NCBI GenBank assembly: GCA_015499985.1
Contig: JAAAUF010000058.1
Location: 1-64,000 of the forward strand
Source of the DNA: Haplosporangium gracile
Lineage: Eukaryota; Mortierellomycota; Mortierellomycetes; Mortierellales; Mortierellaceae
Length of the DNA: 64,000 nucleotides
Direction of reading: 5' to 3'
Shown here: positions 12,791-25,427 of the stretch, piece by piece
Layout of the letters: every line of letters starts with the position of its first letter
Numbering within the stretch: the first letter of the stretch is position 1
The notes under the pieces: generated by a model
What the model was told of the DNA's origin: nothing
Database searches by the model: none
What the model saw: only the letters and a program-made list of their open reading frames with translations
Made by a program: the position numbers and the translations under genes

Positions 12791-13413
12791 CTGTCATTAC
12801 TGTCGGCAATGCTAATGTCGTTGTCAGTACCATTGACATTGGCCATTACCACTGCCATGGGCATGGCCATGGTGGTGTCCAGGTTTGGGGTATGATGGGG
12901 CATTATTGGCTGCTGATGAAAGTGTTCTAGAGAGCGTGAACTCGTATCAGAAACATCATCATCATCATTGGCATCAGTGATCATTCCCTTGTCCCTGAAA
13001 CAACGATCACTTCTATCCTGATCATTGCTGTCTTCAGTCAGGGCAGGACTCGACTCTGACATTGTCCTTGACATAGACGAATGCTTGCTGTCGTGCTCCT
13101 TCTTCTCCTTCTCCTTCTCCTCCTCCTCTCCTTGATAGGTTTGCTTTTTCAAAAGGCGCGGTTCATGAAGCGAGGAAGGGGCAGGTGAAAGGGGCGTTTT
13201 CGTACTCGTATTTGTAGTCGAGGGGGAAGAGGTCAAGACAATAGAGAAGGTAGAAGAAGAAGACGAAGAGGACGAGTAGGAGAAGGGCAGTGTGAAAGAG
13301 GTCGAGAAGGAGGGCGGAGAAGGTGACTGTGTATGCAAGTGCTGTGCAGTGTCAGACGAGGACGAGGAGAAAGAGGTTGAATGAGGCAAGGGTGAAGGTG
13401 AATGGGGATTCAT
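12791..13413 (-). CDS. Candidate first exon of an unknown low-complexity protein
   Basis: An open frame from the ATG at 13413 runs about 207 residues to a good splice donor (CAG then GTGCGT) at 12790. The product is Ser/Pro/Thr-rich, then has a charged Glu/Lys stretch, an acidic DDDD stretch and a His/Pro/Met-rich end. The upstream 13490-14150 region is CT-rich on this strand, as it is upstream of other genes here, which argues for a real start. No downstream exon was found and no domain is visible. Direct splicing to the ATG of the gene at 11142 would be out of frame. This may be an unfinished gene model or a chance frame. Confidence 0.3.
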
Positions 13414-13727
13414 CCCGACAAAAGGACAGGGACTTGGGAATGTGAATGAAGGGAGGAAAGGAATGGGTCGCTGAGTGTTGTTGTTTTTCAAAAAGAGTAA
13501 GTGTGGAAGGTAGTAAGTGGGAGGAACGAGAGGCGGAAGGAAAGAACAAAAAAAGGGAGAGGGGGTAGGAAGGGCAAAAGGAGAAGGACGTACCCCAGGA
13601 CAAGAGATGATAGGAAATGAAATAAAAAAAGATAAAATTGGTCGTGTGGGTGGTGATGAAGGGATAGATGGGATGCAATGTTATTATTAAATTGAGTGAG
13701 TGTGAGAGAAAGAAGTTGGCGGTGCTG

Positions 13728-13757
13728 AAGGGAAGGGAAGGGAAGGGAAGGGAAGGG
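13728..13757. repeat. GGGAA pentanucleotide repeat, about six units
   Basis: The plus strand reads as tandem GGGAA units with no interruption. It lies in the CT-rich leader-like region upstream of the candidate exon at 12791-13413. Confidence 0.9.
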
Positions 13758-16153
13758 TGATGTTAAATGGATGAAGAATAAGGATGTCAAGGACAGCGGG
13801 CGAAAGGGAAAGAGTACAAAAGAAGGAAGTAAAAGGAAGAAAAAAGAAGAGAAGCTGGCGGTGACAATTAAAAACGTAGCTTGACGAAGAAGTGGAGGAG
13901 GGGGATTGGTTCTTGGTACTTGGTGGTAATTGTTTGTTTGTGTTTGTTTGCTTACTTACTTGCTCGCTTTGTTGTTGCTTGCTGCTGCTTGATGTCTGTG
14001 GGTGTGTACGTGCGCTCTCGTATTGACGACGAACGATGGGTTTTTTGGGGGAAGAAGGGGTGCGTGGAAAGGAGGAAAGGGAAAGAGGGAAAGAGGGAAA
14101 GTAGGGAAAAGGACCAAGGAGAGTAGGGGAAGGAAGGGAGGGAGGGACGAATGCATCTACCATGCTATGCCATGCCATGCCGTGCTGCAATAGCCTGGAC
14201 CATCCATGGCTGCTTCTCTCTCCCTGTCCCCTCATCCCATCCCCGATGCATGCTTTGCTTTTTTTTTTGATATCTTGCATAACATCGGTCATCGGGGAAA
14301 CAACCAAAAGGCTGGTCTCATGAGGCGCATTCTTTGTTCTTTTCGTTTCTAGCCTGGTTGGGGGGCATGTCAATATTCGCTTTGTTTATTTGTGTGTTTG
14401 TGTGTGTACGACATTGCGCGGATACAAAGCCGACAAACACTCACTATCATCATCAACAACAGACACACTCAAAAAAAGACTCAACTTTGAGCTTTTTATC
14501 GGCCGCTAACACCCTTCCCCTGCCCGCGGACAAGGTTCGATTCGATTACAGGACCTACGCAAGTACTCGAACACATGTAATTGTCTCTGAGAACTGTGCG
14601 TTAGGGCTAAATTGGTAAGATCGGAAAAAAGGAAAAAAAAATTGTGTCAAAGAAACAACTACACCACACAACAGCAACCACACAAATGTATCAAGGAGAC
14701 CATCAAGCGAGACAGGGGACACGGTGAGGTAAGAAGAAAAGAGTAACCAGGGGATAGAAAGACGCAGGTTGATGCTCTAAAGCTGTCACTGCAATTATCC
14801 AAAAGAAAGGGGATGCATGCAAGAGGGAAGAAGCCAGGGAAACAAAAAGGAGGGGAGGTTGTTGCTCCTCTCTCCTTCGCCCTACTCCTTGGCGCGATGA
14901 TAAGAAGCGACAAGTGTGATTCAAGAATGACCCCTCTTCCTCTTTCCTGCATTAGGTCTGTTCCTTTGACGACAACAGTAATCGGGTAGGGGCCGAGCCA
15001 AGCCAAGAGTGGCCTAGTCTGCAATGGTCCTCAATTGCTTCATTCTTCTCTGAAGAAGTGAGGCTGAGTGTGAAAAAAAAAATGTTTGCTCACCATCAAT
15101 CGAACTTGGCTGCCACCTCTCTCGCTTTTTATGTCGGGACATTTGAAGAACAAACGCAATGCAACATTGTCATCATCTATGCTTGCATACATGCTTTGTC
15201 TTCGATTTTCTGTACTTTTGGGGGGAGGATAGGAGAAAAATAGGGACATGAGCATCAATACAAACATACCTTGTTTGCTGTTTGTTGTTTGTTGCTTGCT
15301 GCTGAATGTTGTTCCCTTTCTTGTTGTTTTTTGCCTGAACTGCGAATTTATATTTCCTCTTTGAAAATGAAAAAAGCGTTGGTAATTGCCCAAAGAGGAA
15401 AGAGAACAGCCATGAGATGGATGATCGTACCGTTAGGTCCAGTTTCAGGCTATTTTTCTTTCACTTTCTATTTCTTTCTTTACATGGCGGGCAAGTAATG
15501 AAAAGAGAAGGCTGGTTCTAAAAGGACTAGACTCTTTCATGAGGGCAATGCTTAAACGAGTTCAATCTGGTGAGCAAACTTTTTTTTTTGGCATTTATCT
15601 CTGAGTCGTAGAGCAATGGGTAAGGCGCAAGTACTTGTTCACTTCCAAGGGAAGAAAAGGAGCGTCTTTATCCCGTGGGCCAAGCTGTTTTCTCTGTTAT
15701 GACGATCAGCATTCTAATGGTGCTCTCCACAATCATCCAGTGAATGAACTGTATGTGTGAGTGTCGACGGCGTATGGTTTCAATGAGAAGTAGGGCTGAG
15801 GAAATGCCTGCCAGAAATGAACCAACCAATTGATGAAGAGGAGGAGTCAACAACCATGTATACGAAGGGAAAAAACATAACCCATTTGCGACGAGCACAA
15901 ATTTAAGGAACCCTGCCACTACTACCCACCTCGTGAAATGTACTAATAGCAATTCCTGTTTCCTCCTCCCTCATGCAACATTGCGAGGGGAAGGCGAAAA
16001 AAATCAAGTGAGCACTTCCAGCGAGTGCAACGGCACAGGGTGAGCAAACACAAACGGACATCAGCCTGTTTTTTTTGACAGATATTTGAGTGCCAAGACC
16101 TTCGACCGTCAAACCCAAAGGCACTGAAGTCCAAAAGACGAAAAAGAAGAGGA

Positions 16154-16180
16154 AGAGAGAGAGAGAGAGAGAGAGAGAGA
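16154..16180. repeat. AG dinucleotide microsatellite
   Basis: About 13 uninterrupted AG units are seen directly in the sequence. Confidence 0.95.
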
Positions 16181-16327
16181 CGAAAGCGTAAAAATTGAAC
16201 GCATCAAGTGAAGAGTCTATTTTTGGTTGCTAAAGTAATATAGAAAAGAATGATGCGTTACCGACCATCCGACCATTTTCACACACACAGCCCGCCCTCT
16301 TTCATCCTTTTTTTTTTTTTTTTTTTG

Positions 16328-16337
16328 NNNNNNNNNN
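16328..16337. other. Assembly gap, ten N, after a T homopolymer
   Basis: Ten undetermined bases follow a run of T. The true length is unknown. It is upstream of the Sel1-repeat gene and does not break a coding region. Confidence 0.98.
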
Positions 16338-16643
16338 ACTTGACCAACCCTCTTTCACTTTCCCCCGCCCCCCTGCTGGCTTTTTTCGACTGCCTTTTCT
16401 TTCCTTTCGTCCCGCCAAAATATTATCTCTGAAATATCAGTCCGAGACTGAGACATCCTTGATTTCGACATTCTTTATTATTCTCCATCTACTCCCATCA
16501 CTTCCTCGCCTCTTCATCATCTTTCCTTCATCCTCTTCTGTTTTTTTCTTTTTTCTGCTCATCCCCTCAACCCTATTCTACACCCCTATACCACCCACCT
16601 TCACACTTCTTTCTCTCCACTGCTTGCCTTCCTATCACTTTCC

Positions 16644-16647
<4 letters not shown>

Positions 16648-16674
<27 letters not shown>
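16648..16674. repeat. CA dinucleotide microsatellite
   Basis: About 13 uninterrupted CA units lie just upstream of the proposed start of the Sel1-repeat gene, probably in its leader. Confidence 0.95.
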
Positions 16675-16677
<3 letters not shown>

Positions 16678-16692
16678 GGAACAAATAAAGGC

Positions 16693-17548
16693 ATGACTTA
16701 CGCACCAAACCCCGCCAGACCCAACGATACCCTTGGCTACCCTACCAAAGTACCAACAAGAACTCACCTCAGCAACAACAACATCAAGTAAGAAAACCAC
16801 TTCATCATGCAACCACCGCCGACTGCCCACTTTTCATTAAGGAGATAACAAAGTGTGCGACCAAGGGCAAGACCGCTTATTACCTTTTTTTACCATTCCC
16901 TCCTCTTTTTAGCGTCGTCGACGACCTCACCCTCGAAGGCCTGTCCATCCATAGTGGTCGTGGCTCACCAACCCCATACCCACCACCACCAACACAAACC
17001 AATCCGCAGTCGACACAACAGCATCAATACCAGCAATACCAGCAGTATCGTCAGCAACAACAACAGCAGCAATATCAACAACAAAAGCAGCAGCAACATC
17101 AACAGCAGCAGCAACATCAACAGCAGCAGCAACATCAACAGCAAAAGCAGCAGCAGCAGTCGCCACCATCTTCCATGCCTCAGTACCAGTATTATGGCCA
17201 GCAACAGCAACAATACCCATCTTTGCAGCAACAGCAACAGCAGCACCAGCAATACCAGCAGTCATACCGGCCTTCTCAACAGCAACATCAACATCAACAA
17301 CAACAACAGTTTCAGCAGCAGAAGCAGCAGTATAATCAAAAGCAGGAGTATCATCAGAAGGAAGAGTATCACGAGGTTTCAGGACGCAGGTCGACTGACA
17401 GAGGAGTGACTACGGCATCGCTTCCAATGACCACCGCCACTATTACAATCACCGCCAACGACGACCAGACCCACTCGATGGCGTTCTCGGAATCTCAGAT
17501 TCGTCAAGCAAAGCAACAGCAACAACTTGCGCCACCGCCACCACCATC

Positions 17549-17587
<39 letters not shown>

Positions 17588-19148
17588 GTGGGATGGAAAC
17601 ACGACTCAAAAACGCGCATCACAAGTCCCAGCGGCAGCGGTTCCAAAAGTCTTGACTCCAGCGCAACAACGAGAGGCCGAAGCCGATGCTAACATTCAAA
17701 AGGCCATTGAATTGCACGAGAACAACCAGCTGGAAGAAGCGACGCATTATTTCCGTCTGGCTGCTCAGAGCGATAACCCTGTTGGTCAGCTCATGTATGG
17801 CCTTTCGCTTCGTCATGGATGGGTAAGTTTATTTCTTGGTGATGATCATGTACTGCCCTGTTAATAGTCGTAACGAAGGAGAATTACTAGGTTCTCTTGT
17901 TTTTACTTAGTGTATCCAAAAAAAAGGAGCCTAACGGAATGTTGCCTCTTTTTTTTTTCCCTTCTACTCTTCGGTTCCTGAAACTAAAATAATTAGGGCT
18001 GTCAACCAAACCCAAAGGACGCTATTTTCTATCTTCAGGGGGCAGCAGAGTATGCGATGAGAGAGCTCAAGGAATTGAGCCCAAGCAACTTGGCCAACAT
18101 TCGTGCGATTCAGTCCCATCCCAGTATGCGTGGGCACGTAGCACGTACCGATCAGCAACAGCCATTGAAGCGTATGGGGACTATGGATAGAAAGTCGGCC
18201 ATGTTGGGAGCACGCAAGGAGTTGGTCATGGCGTTGTATGAGCTTGGAATGTCGTTCTTGAAGGGCTGGGGCGTTGCCAAGGATAAAGTCGTAGCCTTCC
18301 ACTACTTTAAGCTTGCTGCCGACCTGGTAAGTTTTTTTTTTATTAAACTAGTTCTGGGTCGCATATTTTGGTGGCGTTCTATGAAAAAATGCTTGTCTTG
18401 AATTAATTTACTCATCATTTTTTATTGTTGTCTAAAATTATAGGGTGATCCGGATTCGCAGAACGAGACGGCGCAGTGTTTCTTGGATGGAGTAGGCGTA
18501 GAAAAGAACGCCTTCGAGGCTGCGCGGTACTACCGCCTTGCATCCAACCAAGGAGCCTCCCAACTTGGCAATTCCTGGATCTGGAAACCCAAATACGACC
18601 AGTATTGTGAACAACATGCTGCCGCCACTGCTGCAGAGTCTGATGCCAGGAAAGCTGCTGCTAAGAACGGTGGTAGTGGTGCTCCAGTACCTGTGCCGCC
18701 CATTGTCCCACCGCCTATTACTACGGGAGGACTGTCGCCTACGAATGGAGGGGGATTCTCGAGTTCTTTGGCATCGTCGGTCAAGAAACATTTGCATAGG
18801 AAGAGCTTTGGAGCTACGCCTACGCCGCCCTCAGGCGGTGGACCGGCTACTGCACCTTTGGCTGGACCTAATGCCGTTTCTTCTGGAACGACTGCTGGTG
18901 GGATGGATAAGACTGAGGCTGCCAGGAAGGGACGGTACAATTTGGCGGGTGATCTGATCTCGTCTAGTCAGTTAGAACTCCGGATTAAGCAGGCCGAGCA
19001 GTTGACAAACGCAACTATTGGACCTATTCTTTCTGCAGACGCTAATGGTGGAAATGGACACCAGGGTCAGGGGGATGGAAAGAAGAAACATCATCGTTGG
19101 AGCATTTGGCATGCTACCAATCGTCATCGCCGGACCTCTTCTGATTAA
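16693..19148 (+). CDS. Gln-rich Sel1-repeat (SLR) protein, Dsf2/Ack1-like
   Basis: Four exons, 16693..16787, 16913..17822, 17997..18326 and 18444..19148, give 679 residues; phases agree at each GT-AG junction. The first half is very rich in Gln (CAA/CAG/CAT codons). Residues from about 300 hold Sel1-like helical repeats: NNQLEEATHYFRLAAQSD, then GWGCQPNPKDAIFYLQGAAEY, KGWGVAKDKVVAFHYFKLAAD and VGVEKNAFEAARYYRLASNQ. The order, with a long loop between repeats and the SWIWKPKYD end, resembles fungal Dsf2/Ack1-type proteins, which act in cell-wall and protein-kinase-C signalling in yeast; that link is inference. The tail is Gly/Pro/Ser-rich and basic. The first exon is the least certain part, since another upstream donor or start could be used. 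Confidence 0.78.
17549..17587 (+). repeat. CAA trinucleotide repeat encoding poly-Gln
   Basis: About 12 CAA triplets code a pure Gln run inside the Sel1-repeat protein gene. Longer but mixed CAA/CAG/CAT tracts lie at about 17040-17340 in the same frame. Confidence 0.95.
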
Positions 19149-19275
19149 GAGGCGAACTTCATTTTGCAACATTTTATACCACTTTAAAAATATAAACTAA
19201 TAAACAAACACGGAATTTTATAAAAGTTGTCGGCTATTGTACAATGAAAAGTGTCAAAGGAAATATATGAATAAA

Positions 19276-22200
19276 TTACGATAAAGATGATGGCGAGGAT
19301 GACGGCGGTGGTGGACGACAACTGGCAAGGAGGGTGGCAAGATCCTTGAGACTGACAGGTTTGGTCAAGTATCCATCAATACCACACTCAAATGCCAACC
19401 GCTTATCCTCCTCACCCGCAAGACCCGTCAACGCAAAGATCATCGACGGATTGTACCCTCCTCCTACTCCTCCTCCTTCTCCTTCCAAGGACTTGGCCAT
19501 CCGTCCCTCAGCCTCCCGGATCAGCTTTGTCGCCATATTTCCATCCATAACCGGCATCTGCAAATCCATCAATACAAAATCGAATGCTGCCCATCCTCCA
19601 GGTCCCAACCGAGCCAATTCTTCTTCGAACCGGTCGACGCCGATCTGGCCGTTCTCGGCTTCGACAACGACAGAGACGCCCTTCTTTTTGAAAAATGTTC
19701 GGAGGATCATTCGGTTGGTGACGTTGTCTTCGACGATTAGGACTCGGATATCTGACCAGGAGAATGTGGACTCGTTGCTGTTGTTAATCTCATTGTTGCT
19801 GACAGGGGTGGCGAGAGCGGCGAGAGAGAGTGATTGACCGAGGGTATCAGGCAACGAGGACAATGATGAAGAGTCTAGACCAGTAGTAGCACCCGTGCCG
19901 ATTTTCCTACTCCGACCTCGAGAAGACCCATTAGCATGGCCACCCATAAAGTTCCGGATCGACCTCCGCGATTTCTGCCCCACAGTCGGCTGTTGCTCCT
20001 GGTCTTGTCCTTGTCCGTGTGAATGTACTTGCTGCAGCACTCGTTGATCTAGATATGGTTGAGGTGATGTGGGCTGTAAGGGTGTCTGTAATGTCTCGCC
20101 AAACAAATCTTCGCCAATATGACTGGGTCTTCTCTTGACAATCATCGGAGGAAGAGGACGACGTTGATCCAAAAGCGAACCCAGTTCCAATCCCCGTTTC
20201 TGAGTACCGGTCGATTCAAGACAACTATCCAACGCCTCCTCCTCGTCGTTCTCCCCCTCCTTCCTGCGCGGAAGAGCCAGTTCTCCGGGAGAGTAAACCA
20301 TATCAAAGTACCCGACACCGACTCCAAAATGTCCTCCGACTGTAGGTCCTGGCGTCAAGGACGTGGCTGGGAACTTGAACGAGGACTTGATGACCGACTC
20401 TGCTGAACAAAATAGCCCGTTGTTGTCGTGACCATTGCTGATGCCGTTACCGCCCATCATCGAAAGTGTCGTCGTATGTGGAGACGTGACCGACCGTACC
20501 AACTTGAACGGGCCAATGTTGGTCTGGCTCTGCTCACACAGCGTTGTTGTCGTCCGTGCTGGCGCCTGAAACCCCTGGTCGACTATGCTGGTTGAGCTGC
20601 TGTCCTTGATCCTGCAAGTGGTGTCAGAGAAGCAGGCGCGGAGGCAGCGCATCAACTTGAGAGGCCCAATCGGCTTGGACATGATTACCACCTGAACAGG
20701 CATGTCCAGAGGGTTGGCAGACTCCTTCCAGACCCTCAAGTACGCATCCACCATCGCTCGAGCCTTCTTCTCCTTATTGACAGTCGTAAGCATCAGCAGA
20801 GGTGTCGGTGCGGAAACTAATACTGTCTCCTGGCCATGCTGAAGCGCTGAGGTTCTTTGGTGGTAGTCCTTCCAATGAACAAGATAGGCCTCTAGTCGCC
20901 CAAGATCGTCGTTAAACACTAACAGATCGCATGAGGACTCGTCCCCCAAACCCTTCAACATCTCCTCCGCACAGACATCCTGCTCATGACCTCGCCCAAC
21001 AGCCATACCAAGTTCCTCACCCATCATCCGTTGACCCATGATCATATAAAGTCTATCGGAACTGACAGACGAACCACCAGCATAAAACCGACACGCCTTC
21101 GCCTCCCAAGGCCCCGCCTCATCCCTCAAAGACTTTGTCCCTACTGTCGTCAAGGATGGCGTGGCCCAAATCAAGACCCGAACAACACATCCCTTACCCT
21201 CAATCCCTTCACTCCAAACCTCAAGCCACCCACCCAGACTTTCAACCAACAGTTTGACAAGCGCCAAACCCAATCCAGTCCCCGCCTGGAGTGGGTCCTC
21301 CTGAGAGAATCGCTCAAACATGTGTGCTTGAACATACTCCGGCGAAATCCCTCGTCCGGTGTCTCGGACCGTGAAAAGCACAGGTCGCGCATCGGGCTGT
21401 GGGGGTTTCAGTGGAAACATGCCCAATGGAGGCGATACCGCCGAAATCTCCACAAACCCAGTCGTCGTAAACTTGATCGCGTTCTCCAGAAGCTACCAGT
21501 AGCAAATTAGAGTTATCAAGGGAGGGAGAAGAGTAAAAAAAAGAAATTAGTTTGGTGCAAACGCACAAAAAACAAAATCGAGGCAAGATGATCGTCTATC
21601 AAAAATCAACAAGTGATGGAAATGTACCTGGATGAGAATGCGCTTGACCATGGGAAGGTTGAGCATAAAGCTCCAATGCGTATCTTCCTCGGGTGTCTTC
21701 TCAGGCTCATCCATTGCGACAAGAAGCTCCAACGAAGATGTGTGATCGTCTGACCAAAGATTGCATCCAGCCACTCCAGCCGCCCTAGAGTTAGTCGTAG
21801 AGTGATCGCGTGCAGATTGATCCATGGGTCCATGATGAATCAGTGGCAAAGCCTGATCAGAGAAGGCTCTCGCCATAGCACCAGTGCCAGAAGCAGATAC
21901 ACTACTGGCAGCAGTCGAGTGCGAGGTGGGCTTTGAGATTGTAGAAGAGGACAGACTCGCAAGGGGTGCTGGTGACCAGGAAGAGTTGACGACCAGGTTT
22001 TTGTCGACACATCGCTTGGCCATACTCCCGGCGACTTCTTCGCACAGCTCTCGGATATCAATCTCGGACACACTCGCAAACAAGTCTGATAGCTGCTTGC
22101 GGCCATGCTCGACATCGGTCTGGTTGTTAGGGTCCAGATCGGCCAGATCAATGATGTTGTTGATTGTGTCTATGAGCCCCTTGCCTGAAGTCTCGGCGGA

Positions 22201-25200
22201 TCCCAGCATTACGAGTTGTTGCTCAGTCAGCGTCTCTTCGGTGTTGGCTTGCAGGAGCTCCAGTATCCCCAAGATAATGTGCAACGGCGTCCTGAGCTCA
22301 TGTGAGATACTGTCGTATAGATAAAAAGAAAAAACGTTAATATCCGCGAGATGAATAAGGCATTCAAGCCAATCAATTAACAAGCAAAAAAAAGGACTTA
22401 CTTCTTGATAAAAGTTCCTTTGGCTTTGTCCGCAGCCTCAATTCTGCGCTTCATGACCTCGGTCACAAGACAAGATCCAAAGTTCTTGAGATAGATCCGC
22501 TCGTGTGGTAAGAACTGCTTGTTAGGAGAGGAGGTCAGAACGACAAAGTAGGCCCAAGGTTCGTCATCTCTGACGCGGGTATAGTCTGCTGAGGAGGCAC
22601 CGCGGATGGGCATAATCACACAGGATTTGTAAGGAGAGCTAGAACCTGCCTCAAACTCCTGCAGAGTTCCTTGAAAAGTGTGACAGAGACGACCAGGACG
22701 AGCAGAGTCCTCCACTCGGATTGACGAGTGTGATGAAGAGCGGACGGACTCGAACCAGTTGTTTTCTTCTGACCCAGGACAACAGGTGTACAATGGACAC
22801 TGTCCAGACTGTCGCACGGGTGCAGATTTCAGCTGTCGGACATAACACATCGCCTCTGAGATGATGGGTAAATCTCGCTCCCAATCCGGCCCCGCCATCT
22901 CTTGCTGAAAGTCCCGGATCCGATGAGGTCTGCAGCCTGTCTCCGCGCAAATCCACGATGTTCCTTCTCGCCGTGCGTTGCGGACAGGTTCGTCGATAAG
23001 CTGAGGTGAGCTCGAAGCCAAACACTCTAACGCCAAGCCAGAATGTTCCATGGTCTCTACACCTCCCACAGTCCCAACAGCACCCTTGGTTGATGTTTTT
23101 GAATTCCAAAGATTCCAAGAGACTCCTGCCCCTGCCTGCGGAATAAACAACTTGTTAGGTCCCGCTTGGACGAGGTAGACAGCATCAGCTCCCAATGTCG
23201 CCTGGACCATGTTACACGCTGATGGAAACGCCTTATCACGAAGGTAATCGCCTGTGGATGAATTCTCTTGTGAAGATCTATTGATGGTTTGCAGTTGTGT
23301 CACCCTACCATTCGCTTTCGATTCCTTAGAAGGGAACGTGGGTGAGCCGCTGGAAGTCGGGAGAATTACAGCATCAGCTAGTGGATAGGGGATCTGGGGA
23401 CTACGGACTGGAGATCCCGTATTATTCGACGTTGATCCTGGAGCTCGACTACCGTCCAGTGAGGGCGCGAGAGATGCTTGGGAGACATCGATCGATCTTC
23501 CTTTCACAAGTTCTGGCTCCGGGCTAGGCGTAGGTGTCGGTATCGATAAGCTCTCCGTCATGTCGAGACAAGCACGCACCCAACAAGTGATATCGCGCAT
23601 CATGCGGGTCCGAGTGCACAGACTCACTTGGTCGTTCCAAAGTGTCATCTCCCTCATAACGACGGCTGCAAAGTCAACCAGCAATAAACGCTCCTTCTCT
23701 GTAAAAGTCGCTCTTGGCTCAGGGTCGATGACGCAGAGTGATCCAATGTTGTTCCCATCTGGTGTTGCGAGGGCAGCGCCGGCATAGAATCTCACTAGAG
23801 GTCCTCCTTTCACAGCCGGTAGTCCATTGAATCTCCAGTCCTTGGCCGCATCCAAGACAACCAAAGGATCGTCGGGTGCCCTAAGGATAGCATGTCCGCT
23901 GAGTGAGACCTCTCTCCGACAGTCCATGTTGGCTGCGTGGTAATTTGCCTTGACAGCGACGTTGTCCTGGTCCACAAGACAGATCATGCAGCCACTGACA
24001 CCCAAGACGCTCCCGACCAGCTGAGCTATCCTATCAAAGTTCAAATCGGTGCCAGTTTCAAGGATCTGAAAACCGTACAGGGCCTGAAGGCGCCTTTCCT
24101 CATTTGGAGGAAGTGGGGCTGCCAAAAATGGTGGTGGTCGAGACTGTGTGGGCGCACGTGCGTAGGGCGGAAACGGGGGTAGGTCTGGACCAAGGTGTCT
24201 GGGACGGATTTGGGCATCGTCGGGAAAGTGACCCTGACTATACGCCTTCAAAAAGTCATCCCAGGATTCATAGTCGGACTCTGATGTTGTACCCTGCTGT
24301 GTCGAAGGCTGCCGCTGTTGAGTAGCATGGTTCTTTGCCTTTTCATAGCCTTTAGAAGAAATTCTCCTGTCGGTCGAAGAGGAGGACTTGTCGCATTTTG
24401 GTTTCGCCAAGTTGGAGAGCGTCTCTGTGAGCCCAATGCTTGACCGTACTGGTGTTGAAGGAGTCGAGAGAGTCGTGGAGGCTGAAGAAGATATCCTCCT
24501 GAGTGGGGGGGTCCTTGAGTCCTGTCCTGCCCGATTGGTGTTCACATCCGCAGCAAGTGATGAGACAGATACGGTGTCTAATTTGAGACATCTCATCCTT
24601 TGATCGGACATGGACAGCCCCAAGGTCTCGGATTGGCATTGGTCGCGCGATGAAGGCCTACCATGCAAGCAGCGAAAGATTGATACAGTTAAGAGAAAAA
24701 TTGAGTGCAGTTCTGCTGTCAGTACAGAAGCGAGAATCATGATGGGAAGTGAAAAAAAAAAAGAAAAGGAGACCAGACAAGGCAGCAAGTGCTACGACCG
24801 GTCTTTCCTTTATTTTTTTGTACGTGCTGCATCTTGCGCACAATTTGTCATGAAAGCAGGATGTCGCACAACATCATTCTATTTGTACCTTGATAGATTT
24901 GGCGTGACCCCGTCAACGTGCTGGGCATCCAGGAACCAATGGAAGGCCTGGCTTTTTGACCACTGTCGCTTTAGCGAGTCTATGATTGAGTTCTTGTCAT
25001 TCGAGGGGGCAACAGTGGAACCCGAATTGCAATGGCCAGGTCCAGGAGTCGCTGGAGCCAACAGAGGGACGCTGGAGGACGATGAAACTGACTGCAGAAG
25101 TGTCGTCTCGCACGGCGCCAACGAAGAGCAAGGTGGTGTTGGGAGCTGATGGTCTGCTTGCAGGAGTGGTGGGCCAGGCCTTAAATAGTCTGGTGAGTTG

Positions 25201-25427
25201 TTGACTGAAGAGGCACCCTTAATGGCATATGCATCAGTCCCTTCTCCAAGGGTGTTTAGGTTCCATGATGGTTGGCTGTTGCCGGACTGGGTTGCATAAG
25301 CACCGAGCATGGGTATGGGCGAGGTCATGGCTCGCAGGAAGCGCGGGCGCTGCAGAAATGCTGGTAATCGAAGGGTGCTCTCATGATCTTGCGATTTGAA
25401 TGGCTCGGAGGTAGGAGTTGGGAGCAT
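19276..25427 (-). CDS. Hybrid histidine kinase with GAF domain and C-terminal receiver
   Basis: Four exons, 24889..25427, 22402..24657, 21628..22309 and 19276..21492, give 1897 residues. Every junction restores a conserved motif: FIK|NISHELRTPL across one intron and Q|LLENAIKF across the next. Domain order: disordered N-terminus (1-360), GAF (about 366-516, with SLSGHAIL and GSLCVIDPEPR), a second GAF-like region up to about 930, HisKA with phosphoacceptor His935, HATPase_c (N-box at 1160, DTGRG, GTGLGLALV), a degenerate receiver-like stretch (about 1290-1440), a basic/Ser linker, and a canonical receiver (IRVLIVEDN, phosphoacceptor Asp1802, switch Lys1870 in LTKP). No membrane segment is seen, so it is probably a cytosolic sensor feeding a His-Asp phosphorelay through an Hpt protein. 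The ligand is unknown; GAF domains can bind small molecules or chromophores. Confidence 0.9.

Larger units (their letters stand above)
13414..16692. other. Intergenic with microsatellites and an assembly gap
   Basis: About 3.3 kb with no supportable gene. It holds a GGGAA repeat, CT-rich coding-strand leader sequence at 13490-14150, AG and CA microsatellites and a run of N. T-rich and pyrimidine-rich DNA from 16290 to 16670 is probably the promoter and leader of the Sel1-repeat gene starting near 16693. Confidence 0.5.

Noticed and set aside
14535..14550. GGTTCGATTCG, like a tRNA B box
   Set aside because: No A box or cloverleaf pairing is present upstream.
15603..15665. tRNA-like stretch with a D-arm-like GTAGAGCAATGGGTAAGGCG
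   Set aside because: No matching T-arm or acceptor stem could be found, so a tRNA gene is not supported.
16855..17409. Plus-strand frame rich in Ser and Asn
   Set aside because: It is the +1 frame of the Gln-rich exon of the Sel1-repeat protein. The Gln frame continues into conserved Sel1 repeats and this one does not.
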